Virus record (IMG/VR): IMGVR_UViG_3300030110_005324
Coordinates: 1-44,832 of that record
Direction: 5' to 3' (one strand)
DNA from: a virus
DNA: 44,832 nt
Below, piece by piece: positions 15,444 to 25,069 of this stretch; positions within the stretch are counted from its first letter, which is position 1; each line of letters begins with the position of its first letter. Below the pieces are notes generated by a model. The model had not been told where the DNA came from. It worked only from the letters and a program-made list of their open reading frames with translations, and did not search any database. Position numbers and translations under genes: made by a program.

Positions 15444-15472
15444 ACTATAACATAAAGTTTAAGTATCGTCAA
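15444..15472 (-). promoter_or_regulatory. Sigma70-type promoter before primase
   Basis: On the coding strand TTGACG (15472-15467), a 17-base spacer, then TATAGT (15449-15444): five of six matches in each box and ideal spacing. The -35 box lies within the last codons of the RuvC-like gene. The expected transcription start, about seven bases after the -10 box, falls at about 15437, the A of the primase ATG. Recognition by host RNA polymerase is inferred. Confidence 0.6.
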
Positions 15473-15989
15473 GTAAAATTGGTCCAGCCAGAGCTACAAC
15501 AAGTGCATCAGCACGATCATCGGTGCCGGGTTGAGGGTTTCCGTGTCGTGTCATACTGTAAGAGAAGTCCTCTCCAAACTTTTCAGACATTCGCTCGATA
15601 ATAAAGTTTTTCTTTTCTTTTGCTGGAATTCCTCTCGGCACTTTAATACCAATCTTGGAGCGGGCAGAGGTCGGATTGATTAATTCTGCCTCCATCTCAA
15701 AGACAATATTCACAACATAGCAGCACATTCCGTTGAAACGCTGGAGTGTCGCCATTGTAAACGCAGTTGTCTTGCCGCCTTTAAACATCATAGCAGGTTG
15801 CTCCACGAAAACATCGTAAACAACGTGCTGCTCGTTTATTTCACGCATTCGCTGTTCAAATATTTCAGCGCGTTCCTCCAATGACATGTTTGATTTAAAC
15901 TTTAACACTTCGCTTATGATTATATTTTCTCTATCGAGAAGTGCAATGCCTATTTTGGAGGAACTTATGTCAAGTCCCAGTATTTTCAT
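15459..15989 (-). CDS. RuvC-like Holliday junction resolvase
   Basis: A 176-aa RuvC-fold nuclease. It begins MKILGLDISSSKIGIAL with the first catalytic acid Asp7, continues with Glu63 in VFVEQPAMMF, and ends with the last acids in GTDDRADALVVALA (Asp157/158, Asp161). The length is that of bacterial RuvC (about 173 aa). It should cut four-way junctions to debranch replicating and recombining DNA before packaging, the role endonuclease VII (gp49) plays in T4. It starts one base after the preceding stop and leads into primase and the Mre11-Rad50 fusion, forming a recombination cassette. The C-terminal codons overlap a promoter. Confidence 0.9.
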   Translation of the reverse strand: MKILGLDISSSKIGIALLDRENIIISEVLKFKSNMSLEERAEIFEQRMREINEQHVVYDVFVEQPAMMFKGGKTTAFTMATLQRFNGMCCYVVNIVFEMEAELINPTSARSKIGIKVPRGIPAKEKKNFIIERMSEKFGEDFSYSMTRHGNPQPGTDDRADALVVALAGPILLDDT

Positions 15990-15990
15990 A

Positions 15991-17175
15991 TTAGATATCT
16001 AATTTCATCTTTATAGTATACTCTAAATCTTCAGTCTTTTTAACTGGCGTTGCAAGTTTTGCAATACCAATTAAGTTTTTGTTCTCGTCGTAGATTGCGA
16101 CTGATGAGATATATGTTGTCTTCTTGAAATCCGCGTAGGGATCCGAGTATGAGGAAGAGACAATATTTTTAATTGTTAAGTCGTTTGGCTCAACATATGC
16201 ATTAGAGGCAGTCATTGGTGTATTGCCTTGACCATATGTTTTGTATGTTGGGTTGTTTGAATGATTAAACTCCCCTTTTTGAGCGTGAGCTAACATTGTA
16301 ATTGTTTGAGTTTCTGTTTTGCCTTTAAACTTAAGTCCAAAACTGGAGGAAACAACACTAGCCATTGCTAAACCATCATTGGCTCCTGCTCCAAAATAAA
16401 TCCACTTTGGTTTCAGAACTGGTGAACCAGTGTATTTTTCTCCAGCGAATCCAGCATAAGGTCCAGTTGCCAAGTCCCAACTTCCAGTTAGTAATACAAA
16501 ACCCTCTTTGTATAAAACCACGCCAGCAACAGATCCTGAGCCCGTGGAGCCCTCTGGTCCAGTTTGAATTAATTCGCCGTTTCTTCTTTCGTCTTGTAAT
16601 TGACCTATTAGGTTTCCACTAACAAAGAATTTTAAGTCCAGAGTACCCTTTTCAATCTTCGAGCCAAAAATAATGGAGGGTATACTTATAAGATTTACAT
16701 CCTGTGTGCCCTTGTCTCCGAGAGAGCCACTAAACACATAGTGTTTGCTTAGTGTTTGATAATAGTTTAAAGTATTGTATAGTGAATTAAGATGATTGTT
16801 TGATCCAGTTCTGTCAGTTGCAGTGGAGGCAAAGAACTCTCGCACAATACTTGAGGACATTGGATATGATCCTGAAAGTTCATCGCCATAAACAAACTCT
16901 CTAAACTCTGTATTTGTAATTGTTTTAAAAGACGATAAAGATCCGCCTTTTGTAATAAATGGATAAATCTTCTCGCCGCTTGAGCGATCAACGTTTAATT
17001 CATATAAGCTAACATGTCCAGTTGGAACATCACCAGCGTTTGAAACAAAAGCTCCGCTAATGGCTCCGCGTCCGTTAAGATAAATTCTGCTGTCGTGGAT
17101 TACAAAATCATACTCTGGATTCAACTCCAGGGTGTTGTGAAATATATCATTGCTTTTGAATTTTTTGTATGCCAT
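15991..17175 (-). CDS. Virion-type protein, tandem paralogue of the 357-aa upstream neighbour
   Basis: A 394-aa, Ser/Gly/Thr-rich beta protein with no signal peptide or membrane segment. Its C-terminal half aligns with the protein encoded just upstream at 17191-18264: GEFNHSNNPTY against NEFNYSSNPTY, YISSVAIYDENKNLIGIAKLATPVKK against YITTVGLYSSDNELLAVAKLSEPLKK, and ending LEYTIKMKLDI against TELTIRVRLDY. The mid-section also aligns (KIEKGTLDLKFFVSGN against EIKKGSFSITFLTGG). I do not know a function. The composition, the place at the end of the virion gene block and the pairing suggest a surface-exposed structural protein, perhaps of tail or fibre. The start ATG at 17175 has only a weak ribosome binding site. 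Confidence 0.8.
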   Translation of the reverse strand: MAYKKFKSNDIFHNTLELNPEYDFVIHDSRIYLNGRGAISGAFVSNAGDVPTGHVSLYELNVDRSSGEKIYPFITKGGSLSSFKTITNTEFREFVYGDELSGSYPMSSSIVREFFASTATDRTGSNNHLNSLYNTLNYYQTLSKHYVFSGSLGDKGTQDVNLISIPSIIFGSKIEKGTLDLKFFVSGNLIGQLQDERRNGELIQTGPEGSTGSGSVAGVVLYKEGFVLLTGSWDLATGPYAGFAGEKYTGSPVLKPKWIYFGAGANDGLAMASVVSSSFGLKFKGKTETQTITMLAHAQKGEFNHSNNPTYKTYGQGNTPMTASNAYVEPNDLTIKNIVSSSYSDPYADFKKTTYISSVAIYDENKNLIGIAKLATPVKKTEDLEYTIKMKLDI

Positions 17176-17190
17176 TCCATTGCAGATGCT

Positions 17191-18264
17191 TTAGTAATCT
17201 AAACGAACTCGAATTGTAAGTTCTGTGTTTGGATCTTTCTTCAGCGGTTCTGAAAGCTTGGCAACAGCAAGTAATTCATTGTCAGATGAATAAAGTCCAA
17301 CGGTCGTAATATAAGAAACAGGGTTGTCCGAAGTTGTGTTCTTGACACGAATTTGACTTGAATCTAAGTAAGTTGGGTTAGAACTATAGTTGAATTCGTT
17401 GTTGTTTGCTCGGCAGAAGTAGATTGTTGAATTTAATTCTACTGTGTTGTTAAATGAGACATCTTTAATTCGGTTTCGAATTGAAGCCGCCATAACATCT
17501 ATCGTAGAGCCAGTCAAAAGATTTCCAAAGGAAGCGGAGGGAAATCCTGGTCCCAGATTCGTACAATCAAGAACAGCACCTGCGCCGCATGAACCAGATT
17601 CAAAAACAGATCCACTAAAAACAGCGATACCTGCTTGGTAATAGAGAAGCCCTCGTCCAGAATTGGTATTTGGTGTGGCAGAAGAGGTATAAAGAATTGC
17701 ATACTCACCGGCTGGTGAGTTTACAAAATAACTACTTGCCGCACCGTGGTCACCAAGGGTTAATGGACTAATATTTGCGTTTGGCGACACCGAGGAGGGT
17801 GTACCACCTGTTAAAAACGTAATCGAAAAACTACCTTTTTTGATTTCGTCTTTGCTCAGTAGTCTGGAGAAATTAATAAAAAACACTTCGTCCAGCTTTG
17901 TTCCACCACCGGCAATATCGCCATCTTGGTCAAATCGTTGAATATTACCTGTAGAATCGTGACCCACAAGGACAGCAGCCATTTGATTATAGATATTAAT
18001 CTTTTTGGCGTTTTGAGTGGCAGTAGAAGAGGAGTGGGCTGAAGTAGAAGAATATCCAGCAGTAACATCAATAATATGGTTTGCAGAAGAACTCAGAAAA
18101 GGATAGTCAAATGTAGATTCAAACATTCCGTGAGAAAATGTTTTAATATTTTCATCACCATAAGTTCCAGAAACAATTGTACCTGTTAGTGGAATCGCCT
18201 CGTGAAGCAAAGTCCTTGTGTTAGTAATATCATTTGCTGTTAACGTTTTAAATGTGGTAGCCAT
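17191..18264 (-). CDS. Virion-type protein, first of two tandem paralogues
   Basis: A 357-aa beta-rich protein with high Ser, Thr, Asn and Gly content. It shares a conserved C-terminal module (about residues 270-357) and a mid-section with the 394-aa protein that follows it 15 bases downstream, while the N-terminal 100 residues of the two differ. AGGAC lies seven bases before the ATG at 18264. I do not recognise the family. Two related copies in tandem suggest either two members of a hetero-oligomeric structure or one copy diversified for another attachment site. The divergent N-termini could be the part that distinguishes them. Confidence 0.8.
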   Translation of the reverse strand: MATTFKTLTANDITNTRTLLHEAIPLTGTIVSGTYGDENIKTFSHGMFESTFDYPFLSSSANHIIDVTAGYSSTSAHSSSTATQNAKKINIYNQMAAVLVGHDSTGNIQRFDQDGDIAGGGTKLDEVFFINFSRLLSKDEIKKGSFSITFLTGGTPSSVSPNANISPLTLGDHGAASSYFVNSPAGEYAILYTSSATPNTNSGRGLLYYQAGIAVFSGSVFESGSCGAGAVLDCTNLGPGFPSASFGNLLTGSTIDVMAASIRNRIKDVSFNNTVELNSTIYFCRANNNEFNYSSNPTYLDSSQIRVKNTTSDNPVSYITTVGLYSSDNELLAVAKLSEPLKKDPNTELTIRVRLDY

Positions 18265-18278
18265 GTTTAAGTCCTATA

Positions 18279-19202
18279 TTATTGTTGTTTTAAAAATCTG
18301 ATTGGAATGTCTACTCTAAATCCAGTTGTCGCACCTGTGATTCTAATTGTTGTGTCAATATGATACAGGTCAACATCGCCAGAGCCTGGGTTGATTGCAC
18401 TTGTACTTCCAAGTTGTGTAAACAAGTAGGTGCTAGAATTCAAGTTTGTTGAACCTCCGACCAATAACGACAAACGATACCCAGCAGGTCCGCTAAGAAC
18501 AGCGCTTTCTTGTAGTGGCGCAATGCTGAAATAGTTGTTGTTTGTTGTCAAACTTAAATAGTAGCTGGCAATGTTATCATCATCAATAAAAGAGGGAGTA
18601 GCCTGTGCTCCGCTGGTGGGATCTGCTAAAAAGCCAAGGCGATTATCGATCTCGACGATATATTGTGTTTCCACAAGATCCGCGTCTAAAGAAACCTTAC
18701 CAGTTGCTCCAAGGGCATTACTAACAATTCCTTGATCAAAAAGCAATCTTCTTTTGTCGGTGGTGTTTCTGTTAAGCTCTGCGCTATCAATAATTCCTGC
18801 TATAAGATTGCTGCTGCTATCTTTCAAGGCATCAACAGTTCTTTGATCAACTGCAACAGAGACGATATTATTTGTTGAATTCACAGCAATACCATCGGTA
18901 GCGTTATTTCTAATTTCTGGGAGATATAACAAGTTAGTCCTTGAAACAGACAGTAGTTTAGATTTTAACACTGAGGTGTTGTTTGTAAATGCTTCTAAAA
19001 CTGGTGATTGTAGAATTTCCACATCAAAGTAAGCGGAGCCACTTGGATGATTTTTGTCGTAGAGCGCGTAGTTAATCTCGTCGTCTCCGAGAGCAAATTT
19101 TGTAATATTAAAAGAGCCGTCGCCTTTTGCTAAACGAAGTCTCCCTGTGTCTGTCAAAACGGCGTCAAGAATAATATCGCCTGAGTTGTCAAGAAATGCC
19201 AT
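18279..19202 (-). CDS. Virion-type protein of unknown function
   Basis: A 307-aa protein beginning MAFLDNSGDIILDAVLTDTGRLRLAKGDGSFNITKFALGDDEINY. From memory, this opening (an N-terminal domain with DxVLTDxGRxRLAxGxG and FALGDDEI) recurs in structural proteins of aquatic T4-like phages. The rest is beta-rich with a Ser/Asn-rich middle and a C-terminal domain ending VDIPIRFLKQQ. AGAGG lies ten bases before the ATG. It follows a 63-base gap, one of the few spaces in the block. A baseplate- or tail-associated role is likely from position; the precise role is unknown. Confidence 0.8.
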   Translation of the reverse strand: MAFLDNSGDIILDAVLTDTGRLRLAKGDGSFNITKFALGDDEINYALYDKNHPSGSAYFDVEILQSPVLEAFTNNTSVLKSKLLSVSRTNLLYLPEIRNNATDGIAVNSTNNIVSVAVDQRTVDALKDSSSNLIAGIIDSAELNRNTTDKRRLLFDQGIVSNALGATGKVSLDADLVETQYIVEIDNRLGFLADPTSGAQATPSFIDDDNIASYYLSLTTNNNYFSIAPLQESAVLSGPAGYRLSLLVGGSTNLNSSTYLFTQLGSTSAINPGSGDVDLYHIDTTIRITGATTGFRVDIPIRFLKQQ

Positions 19203-19265
19203 AGTTAATTATACCTCTTTCGTATGTAAATAGTTTCCAATAATATTAAAATACCAATTTTGTTT

Positions 19266-22223
19266 TTATAGTCCATAGGGATTGAGTTGTTTTTGTATCT
19301 GCTCTAAATTGTTACTATCAATGCCCCCATCTTGAGCAGCACTTGCCACTGGACCTGCCTCTTCTTGTTGTACACCTGATTGGGTTATATCCGAACTAAC
19401 TCTGGTGCGAATATCTCCAACTTCTTTATCCTGTGAAACAAGACCATCTCTCGTGAGATCAGCACCAGCACCAATTTGTTCAAGAATTGAAGTTGTTTCG
19501 GATTCTGTTTCAACTCCTCCCATCGTCATCTGGTCAAATCCAGTTTTAGCGATTGCGGCTGTGTTGGGCAGTTCAGTAAGTGGTGCTTCATCTGTATTTT
19601 TAATAAATTCGGTTTTGCAAGTAAAATTAATATCAAACTTTTTGCCAGAGTTTTTTGATGTAATCCTCATTTTAAATCTTTTGTCCCATACAGATGTATC
19701 TGCTCTGCCAACTACAACGCTGTTTGCAAGGAAGGCAGAACTTCCATTGCCGTCTGGAAAAGTTTCCTCATAATTAATCATGCTCTGAATAAAGTTTGGA
19801 TTAATTTGAAAGTATCTCTTAAATGATTTTGTAGTTTTCACATTATTATATTCGATGTCTCCAAATTGATATATTGATTGGTTAAAGAAGATCATACCAT
19901 CATACTCTACAAGTTCAATTACATAAACATCGGTTGGGTTAGAGCGGTTATCGTGGACATCTATAGACCTAAAAGTATAATAATATTTTGTATTTGGAGA
20001 AATATTATCGATTAAAGATACAGATGTGGCATAGGCAGAAGACACAGTTGTTAATAACTTGTTACTGAAGCTACTATATGATAACGGTGGGTCCATAGAC
20101 CTGTAAACTTCAAACTTACTAACAGGGTCATCTGACTCATATAATATTGGATCTTTACCAGTTAAGCCCCTTGCTTCACGATATTGCTTTGCAAAGCTAT
20201 CGTCGGCGCTTGTAATGATAATTGGATCCAATTCATAACTGCCTATATTGGCGCTTAAGTTAATTAACACACGATTGTTTACACCCTTAAATGGCACAAT
20301 ATTAGCATTAGGAAAAACGGGTGCGTTGTCTAAAATTCTAACTGTTTGATTAAAAATAGGAAGTCTTGCAATTTGAAGTGAAGGTTCAAATGTCACACCA
20401 CAAAGTGTTTTATAACTGTCGCCTTGTTGGAAAGAACTATCCATAGGTTCGTAATTAAAATTATAATATTTATATTTGGTTCCAACAATAAGTTGATGTG
20501 CGTAAATTTGATATGTGTATTCAGTATTATATTTTACTTGTGTGTCAACATATTTCATAATGTCTAATTCTTCAGCATTTGCAACAAAGATTCTTTGAGG
20601 AGAAGTACCGCCAGTTCTAACAATTTCATACATTATAGCTTCATTATATGCCTCTTCACCAGCAAGCATTTCTTCAAAAGTTCGAAATCTCTCGTTGACA
20701 ATTTGTGAAATTTTGCCAGATAAAAGTAGACTTTTTAATGTCTTTAAAAATGCACTACAATCGTCGGATGTTTCAGCCGTGTTGGGGTCAACACCCAGCA
20801 ATACTGCTATAGAACTAAAATTTGGATCAATATCAATACTATTGGATGAAAAATAAGCATCCAACCAGCATGATATATCTACAAGAGCAACATTTTGAGC
20901 ACCAACTTCAGTATTTATAAGTGTGTTATCGTTGTTATAGGTAACAATTTCTGTTGACAGTGTAAAGTTTAAACTATTTGATGCCGCTGTAGATACAATA
21001 TTGCCTGGATATGCAATGTTTTGATCCATAACGTGCTTAAACAAGTCGTCTGTCATTCCTGTTTCTGTGGCTGATATCATAAAAGGACCAGTTGCTTCTG
21101 TGGAAAACTCAATGTCATTTAATAGCGAATATAAATCATCTGTATCTGTGACCTGTTTTACAGCGGGTACAGACGATTTTGGGATTCCAATGTTTTGAAA
21201 TTTTTCTGTTATGTCATATCCCTGCTGATCTTTAAGCGCGACTACGTTAGTTACATATCTGTAGTCCATACCTAAATCATGTAGTTGTTGTTGAAGTTGA
21301 GAGCCGTCTCTTGTAATGTTTGAAAATTGGTTTTGTAATTGATATTCACTAATATTCTCAGAGGCAATATAGTCTTCATAACTTTTTACAAAAAAGTTGT
21401 ATATTGGCTTTACTTTTCCATAAGCTGGATTGTTAATTGCATTTGCAAATCTTTCCATTTCTTCATCGTTAAATAAAGAATTTATTTTAACATAATGATC
21501 AGTATATGTTTGTGTTGTGTCAACAATCGCAGATGATCTGTTAAGACCCGTATAACTGTCTGTTCCTCCGAGCATTAGAACTTCCCACGCAGTTCCGAGT
21601 TTTATTGTGTCACTGGGCTCAGAGTTGTCTATAAAATTAACACTCTCAATAGCAAATGCTTGTTGATATTTATTAAAGAAAGAGCAGTCTTTCTTTGCAA
21701 GGCTAATATCACCGCTCGACTGATATGTTGTTATTTCTATTGGGGGTCCAGTGGGCGTAATTTTAATTGGTGCGGGACCATAATTTTCTATATTTTCGTT
21801 ATTAAAAAATGCCAGTTGCTCATTTGAATCTAAGCTGTAAAAACTTCTGTATTCGGCACGAAGAGTGTCGGAAATATTTGCTGGTCTTGTAGAGCTTACA
21901 GTTCCATTTCCAAAAGTCGCATTAAACAACAATGGTTCTGATATCGTAGCATATAAAGATGATTCAACGGCAGTAATTGTTTTTCCAAGATACGCATTTT
22001 GTTTCTTTTTATATTTATCTTGTAATTGTTGTAGTTCTTCGTCTTGAAGTGCTTCGCGGACAGTTTCAGGGGTTGCCTGTGCTAATGCCTCCATAGCCTT
22101 ATCGGCTAAGTTTTGAGATTCAGTATTTGTGTTTGTTTCTGATGGAGTCTCTGATAAAGTTTTAGACGACTCTTCTGTTGTCCCTTCTTGTTCTACGATG
22201 TCATCACATTTTTTAATCGCCAT
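19266..22223 (-). CDS. Large virion-type protein with a fibronectin III-like segment
   Basis: A 985-aa protein. The N-terminal 75 residues are low-complexity Glu/Thr/Ser followed by a charged helix. Residues about 150-560 form an ordered region with no motif I recognise. A segment near 695-775 reads like a fibronectin type III or Ig-like domain: KFEVYRSMDPP, then SLIDNISPNTKYYYTFRSIDVHDNRSNPT, with the Tyr/Pro/Asn pattern of the F-G strands. Residues about 860-985 are a disordered Gln/Glu/Gly tail. Such domains are common in virion proteins that face the exterior. The ATG at 22223 has a weak AGG-type site 11 bases after the preceding stop. Its function is unknown. Confidence 0.82.
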   Translation of the reverse strand: MAIKKCDDIVEQEGTTEESSKTLSETPSETNTNTESQNLADKAMEALAQATPETVREALQDEELQQLQDKYKKKQNAYLGKTITAVESSLYATISEPLLFNATFGNGTVSSTRPANISDTLRAEYRSFYSLDSNEQLAFFNNENIENYGPAPIKITPTGPPIEITTYQSSGDISLAKKDCSFFNKYQQAFAIESVNFIDNSEPSDTIKLGTAWEVLMLGGTDSYTGLNRSSAIVDTTQTYTDHYVKINSLFNDEEMERFANAINNPAYGKVKPIYNFFVKSYEDYIASENISEYQLQNQFSNITRDGSQLQQQLHDLGMDYRYVTNVVALKDQQGYDITEKFQNIGIPKSSVPAVKQVTDTDDLYSLLNDIEFSTEATGPFMISATETGMTDDLFKHVMDQNIAYPGNIVSTAASNSLNFTLSTEIVTYNNDNTLINTEVGAQNVALVDISCWLDAYFSSNSIDIDPNFSSIAVLLGVDPNTAETSDDCSAFLKTLKSLLLSGKISQIVNERFRTFEEMLAGEEAYNEAIMYEIVRTGGTSPQRIFVANAEELDIMKYVDTQVKYNTEYTYQIYAHQLIVGTKYKYYNFNYEPMDSSFQQGDSYKTLCGVTFEPSLQIARLPIFNQTVRILDNAPVFPNANIVPFKGVNNRVLINLSANIGSYELDPIIITSADDSFAKQYREARGLTGKDPILYESDDPVSKFEVYRSMDPPLSYSSFSNKLLTTVSSAYATSVSLIDNISPNTKYYYTFRSIDVHDNRSNPTDVYVIELVEYDGMIFFNQSIYQFGDIEYNNVKTTKSFKRYFQINPNFIQSMINYEETFPDGNGSSAFLANSVVVGRADTSVWDKRFKMRITSKNSGKKFDINFTCKTEFIKNTDEAPLTELPNTAAIAKTGFDQMTMGGVETESETTSILEQIGAGADLTRDGLVSQDKEVGDIRTRVSSDITQSGVQQEEAGPVASAAQDGGIDSNNLEQIQKQLNPYGL

Positions 22224-22234
22224 TGTTTTTTAAC

Positions 22235-25069
22235 CTATAATAGTTCATCTGCTCCGCCGCCTGGGGAGCCGGTTGTGCCTTGAAGAGCAACATCTGGTCC
22301 AAGTTCGCCGGTTGAAATCAGCGCGTTGTGTTCACCAAAAGCAGTAGAGACACCGCCGTAGCTTTTGCCGCCTCTACCTCCGCTGTTTGACTTTGGTTCA
22401 AACAAAGCTTGCAGATCAACACCACTTCTGTCAAGGTCTCCAATATTGTTAACTTGGGCACTAACAGAGGCTGGGGCTCCCAAGCTCGGTCTTCCCTCTA
22501 ATGTTAATTCCGCCTCTTCAAGCTGGAGTCCAGTGAGTGGGCGCATGAAAAAATAAACATCAATCACTTCTTTTTTACCCTGTTGTCTCTGTCTACACAA
22601 ATAATAAGTATTTTCTCGATCAAAAGCCATTGTCAAGTCTCCAAGCTTTTTAACTTCAAACTGTTCATTTCTCATAACATATGAATTATCAGTAACGTTC
22701 GAACCCTGTCTTGAGAAAGTTGTTAGCACTTCAACTTGTGTTTTAAGTTCTTCGGCGTTTAAAGTATCGACATCTTCGGCAACGACACCTTCTTTAACTA
22801 ATGCAGATGGCATGCCAAACTGTCCATAAGTTGCAAGCGGGGCGTTCAAGTTTTCTGCAATACCAGTCTTTTTTAAATCTTTAGGGCTTAAGTTTTTAGA
22901 GTTTAAATTTTCACTATTGTTTTTAGAATTTTTACCAGTATAAGCTGACGATTCCGTTTTCTTAGTTCTACGGTTCGATCCAAATCTGCTATTTTCAATA
23001 GATGGCAATATATTAACAACTATGCCTTGAGCTTCAGCAGCTTGGGGAGTCCCGGTAAAAATAGAATTTATTGGATTAATTTCTGTCACCGAGGCGTCTG
23101 CAAGATCACTTGCACTATAAATTCGAAGACCTGGAGCACCTGGGTTTCTTCGTATTGGGCTAATATTATCTACATAAGTATCGTTGATAAATCTTGCGCC
23201 AATCGTATGGTCAAATGTTTCTTTTATCTTCATTGTTGTTTCTTTTAAATAAACACGGGCTGGAGGTGGAACTTCTCTTGTTGCTTCGACTCCCACACTA
23301 TTAGAACCAACACTTAAAATATCGCTAATTTGTGCAATTAAATCAGATAGCATTTTTTGAAACATTATAATTCCATCAACCGACCCATTTGTAGGATTAA
23401 TATTTCTATTAATATTATTTACAATTGATTCCCTGATCGTGATTCCGCCGCCATAGGCAACTTGTGTATCAAGTTCAACAAAATAATCTAAAGCGGTTGT
23501 GTAAGAATCAATAACGGTTGCTAATCTTGAGGAGAGTCCAGCACCAGAGGGATCATCCCAAGCACTAAGTGTCTGTTGTCCGAATGTTGTGTATTTCCTT
23601 GTCTTCCAATCGTAAACACCAGGAATTTGTGTAAGGTTTACATATTCGTTATAGCTTGACAGTGATAAATCAATGTATCTTATTATCTGATTTAAAATTG
23701 TAGTAAAAGCTGAGACTGCTTCAATTTCAACACTGTATTGAAAATCGCCATCGGTGTTACCTTTCAGTCCGAGATCAACTCCCGTAAAGTGTCTTACTAA
23801 AGAAGTGTCACTGGATTGCCGATTTGTTAAGACTACATCAATTTCCTTAATGTTGTTATCACTCAATGAGGTAACCACGGGAACTTCAATTGTTTCGCTA
23901 GATTGAACTTTATTTTTTACAGGTGAGCCAAGATGGTTTCGTGCTGGTCTTTCTTTTACCTGTCTTCTTTTTACGACAAACTTAACTAAGTCTGCATTTT
24001 GGATTAATTCAGCTTTTGCTGTAAGGGTCAAGGTTGAGATTATGTTTGCGAACTTGTCCTCTTGTAAAATAAACTTGCCATAATCAAAAGCAAAATAAAA
24101 ACGTCCATTTCTAGATTCATCTTTTGTTATAAGAATTTCTGAAAAATATGAATTCTTGGAAAATGATTTGTTTAAAATATCACGTTGTTCTGGAAATTCA
24201 TATTGAACACTTTTGGAAACACCTAAATCGGCAATAAGAACACTAATCTCATCGCGTATTCTAAAGTCTTGCACGTTGTTAACTGCTATACTATCCTTTG
24301 TTAAAACCCCATGGGGTATATCAGGCGTGTGAACTCTGCCTTCCATATAGATGGTGCCGCTACCAGGGTCGTGAACATGAATAGAATCATCCCAATAATC
24401 GCCATCTTCTGTTATAAAAGCTGTTAATTGTGACACAACAAGTGAATTATCAAGAACAACCTCGTCTTGATACCTACCAACAATCGTTTTAAATCCAGTA
24501 GGAAAGTTAATACTAACATCTGCCTCTAAAGCTTCAACATCAAGTTGGGCGAAAGAAAAAACTCGCAAGTAATCAAAAACACTGTCTTGATTAAAATCTC
24601 CAAACACATAATTGCAAAGCACTTCTGTAATATTTTGAGCGTTTAAGTATGTGGTGTCGAAGTCGGTGAGAGAATTCTTTATGGTGTAATATGGCTCTTG
24701 AGATTCTGGTTGTGGTAAAGAAAAATAATAATTCGTATCAGTGTAGTTCATACTTTCAAATTGGCTTATGTATTCTTCTGCCAGATCTTTATTTGTGAAA
24801 ACAACACAATATACATTTATATATTCTTTAAAATCTAAAATACTATTGGCAGTTTGTATTTGAAGGGCGTCTCCTAAAATACTAAAATTGCCACCAGATG
24901 ATTCAGAGTCTAAAACTTTTAGCTGAATAGAGACTTTTGGTGTTTGTAAAAAACTAGTAAAATTTCCATCTTTGTCTTGTTGAGTCCCTACATTTGACTC
25001 TTCAAGTGTCACTCTATCAATATAAATATTGGGAATTAAATCACCAAATAAGCCGCATGCGTTAGCCAT
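22235..25069 (-). CDS. Large virion-type protein of unknown function
   Basis: A 944-aa soluble protein starting MANACGLFGDLIPNIYIDRVTLEESNVGTQQ. It is rich in beta-strand-forming stretches to about residue 620 and carries a Lys/Asn/Ser-rich low-complexity stretch near 700-740 (TGKNSKNNSENLNSKNLSPKD). The C-terminus (about 900-944) is Gly-rich and disordered (SNSGGRGGKSYGG, TTGSPGGGADELL). No catalytic motif, signal peptide or membrane segment is seen. The start overlaps the upstream stop as TAATG with GGTGA before it. It lies among large structural genes downstream of gp25 and gp6, so a baseplate or tail-periphery role is inferred. Confidence 0.8.
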   Translation of the reverse strand: MANACGLFGDLIPNIYIDRVTLEESNVGTQQDKDGNFTSFLQTPKVSIQLKVLDSESSGGNFSILGDALQIQTANSILDFKEYINVYCVVFTNKDLAEEYISQFESMNYTDTNYYFSLPQPESQEPYYTIKNSLTDFDTTYLNAQNITEVLCNYVFGDFNQDSVFDYLRVFSFAQLDVEALEADVSINFPTGFKTIVGRYQDEVVLDNSLVVSQLTAFITEDGDYWDDSIHVHDPGSGTIYMEGRVHTPDIPHGVLTKDSIAVNNVQDFRIRDEISVLIADLGVSKSVQYEFPEQRDILNKSFSKNSYFSEILITKDESRNGRFYFAFDYGKFILQEDKFANIISTLTLTAKAELIQNADLVKFVVKRRQVKERPARNHLGSPVKNKVQSSETIEVPVVTSLSDNNIKEIDVVLTNRQSSDTSLVRHFTGVDLGLKGNTDGDFQYSVEIEAVSAFTTILNQIIRYIDLSLSSYNEYVNLTQIPGVYDWKTRKYTTFGQQTLSAWDDPSGAGLSSRLATVIDSYTTALDYFVELDTQVAYGGGITIRESIVNNINRNINPTNGSVDGIIMFQKMLSDLIAQISDILSVGSNSVGVEATREVPPPARVYLKETTMKIKETFDHTIGARFINDTYVDNISPIRRNPGAPGLRIYSASDLADASVTEINPINSIFTGTPQAAEAQGIVVNILPSIENSRFGSNRRTKKTESSAYTGKNSKNNSENLNSKNLSPKDLKKTGIAENLNAPLATYGQFGMPSALVKEGVVAEDVDTLNAEELKTQVEVLTTFSRQGSNVTDNSYVMRNEQFEVKKLGDLTMAFDRENTYYLCRQRQQGKKEVIDVYFFMRPLTGLQLEEAELTLEGRPSLGAPASVSAQVNNIGDLDRSGVDLQALFEPKSNSGGRGGKSYGGVSTAFGEHNALISTGELGPDVALQGTTGSPGGGADELL

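Noticed and set aside
16015-16043. TTAAAA-17-TATACT before the RuvC-like gene
   Set aside because: The -35 box matches only four of six and the context is AT-rich coding sequence, where such matches arise by chance.
19208-19213. Perfect TATAAT just before the 307-aa gene
   Set aside because: It lies between the ribosome binding site and the ATG, and no -35 box stands at 16-18 bases.
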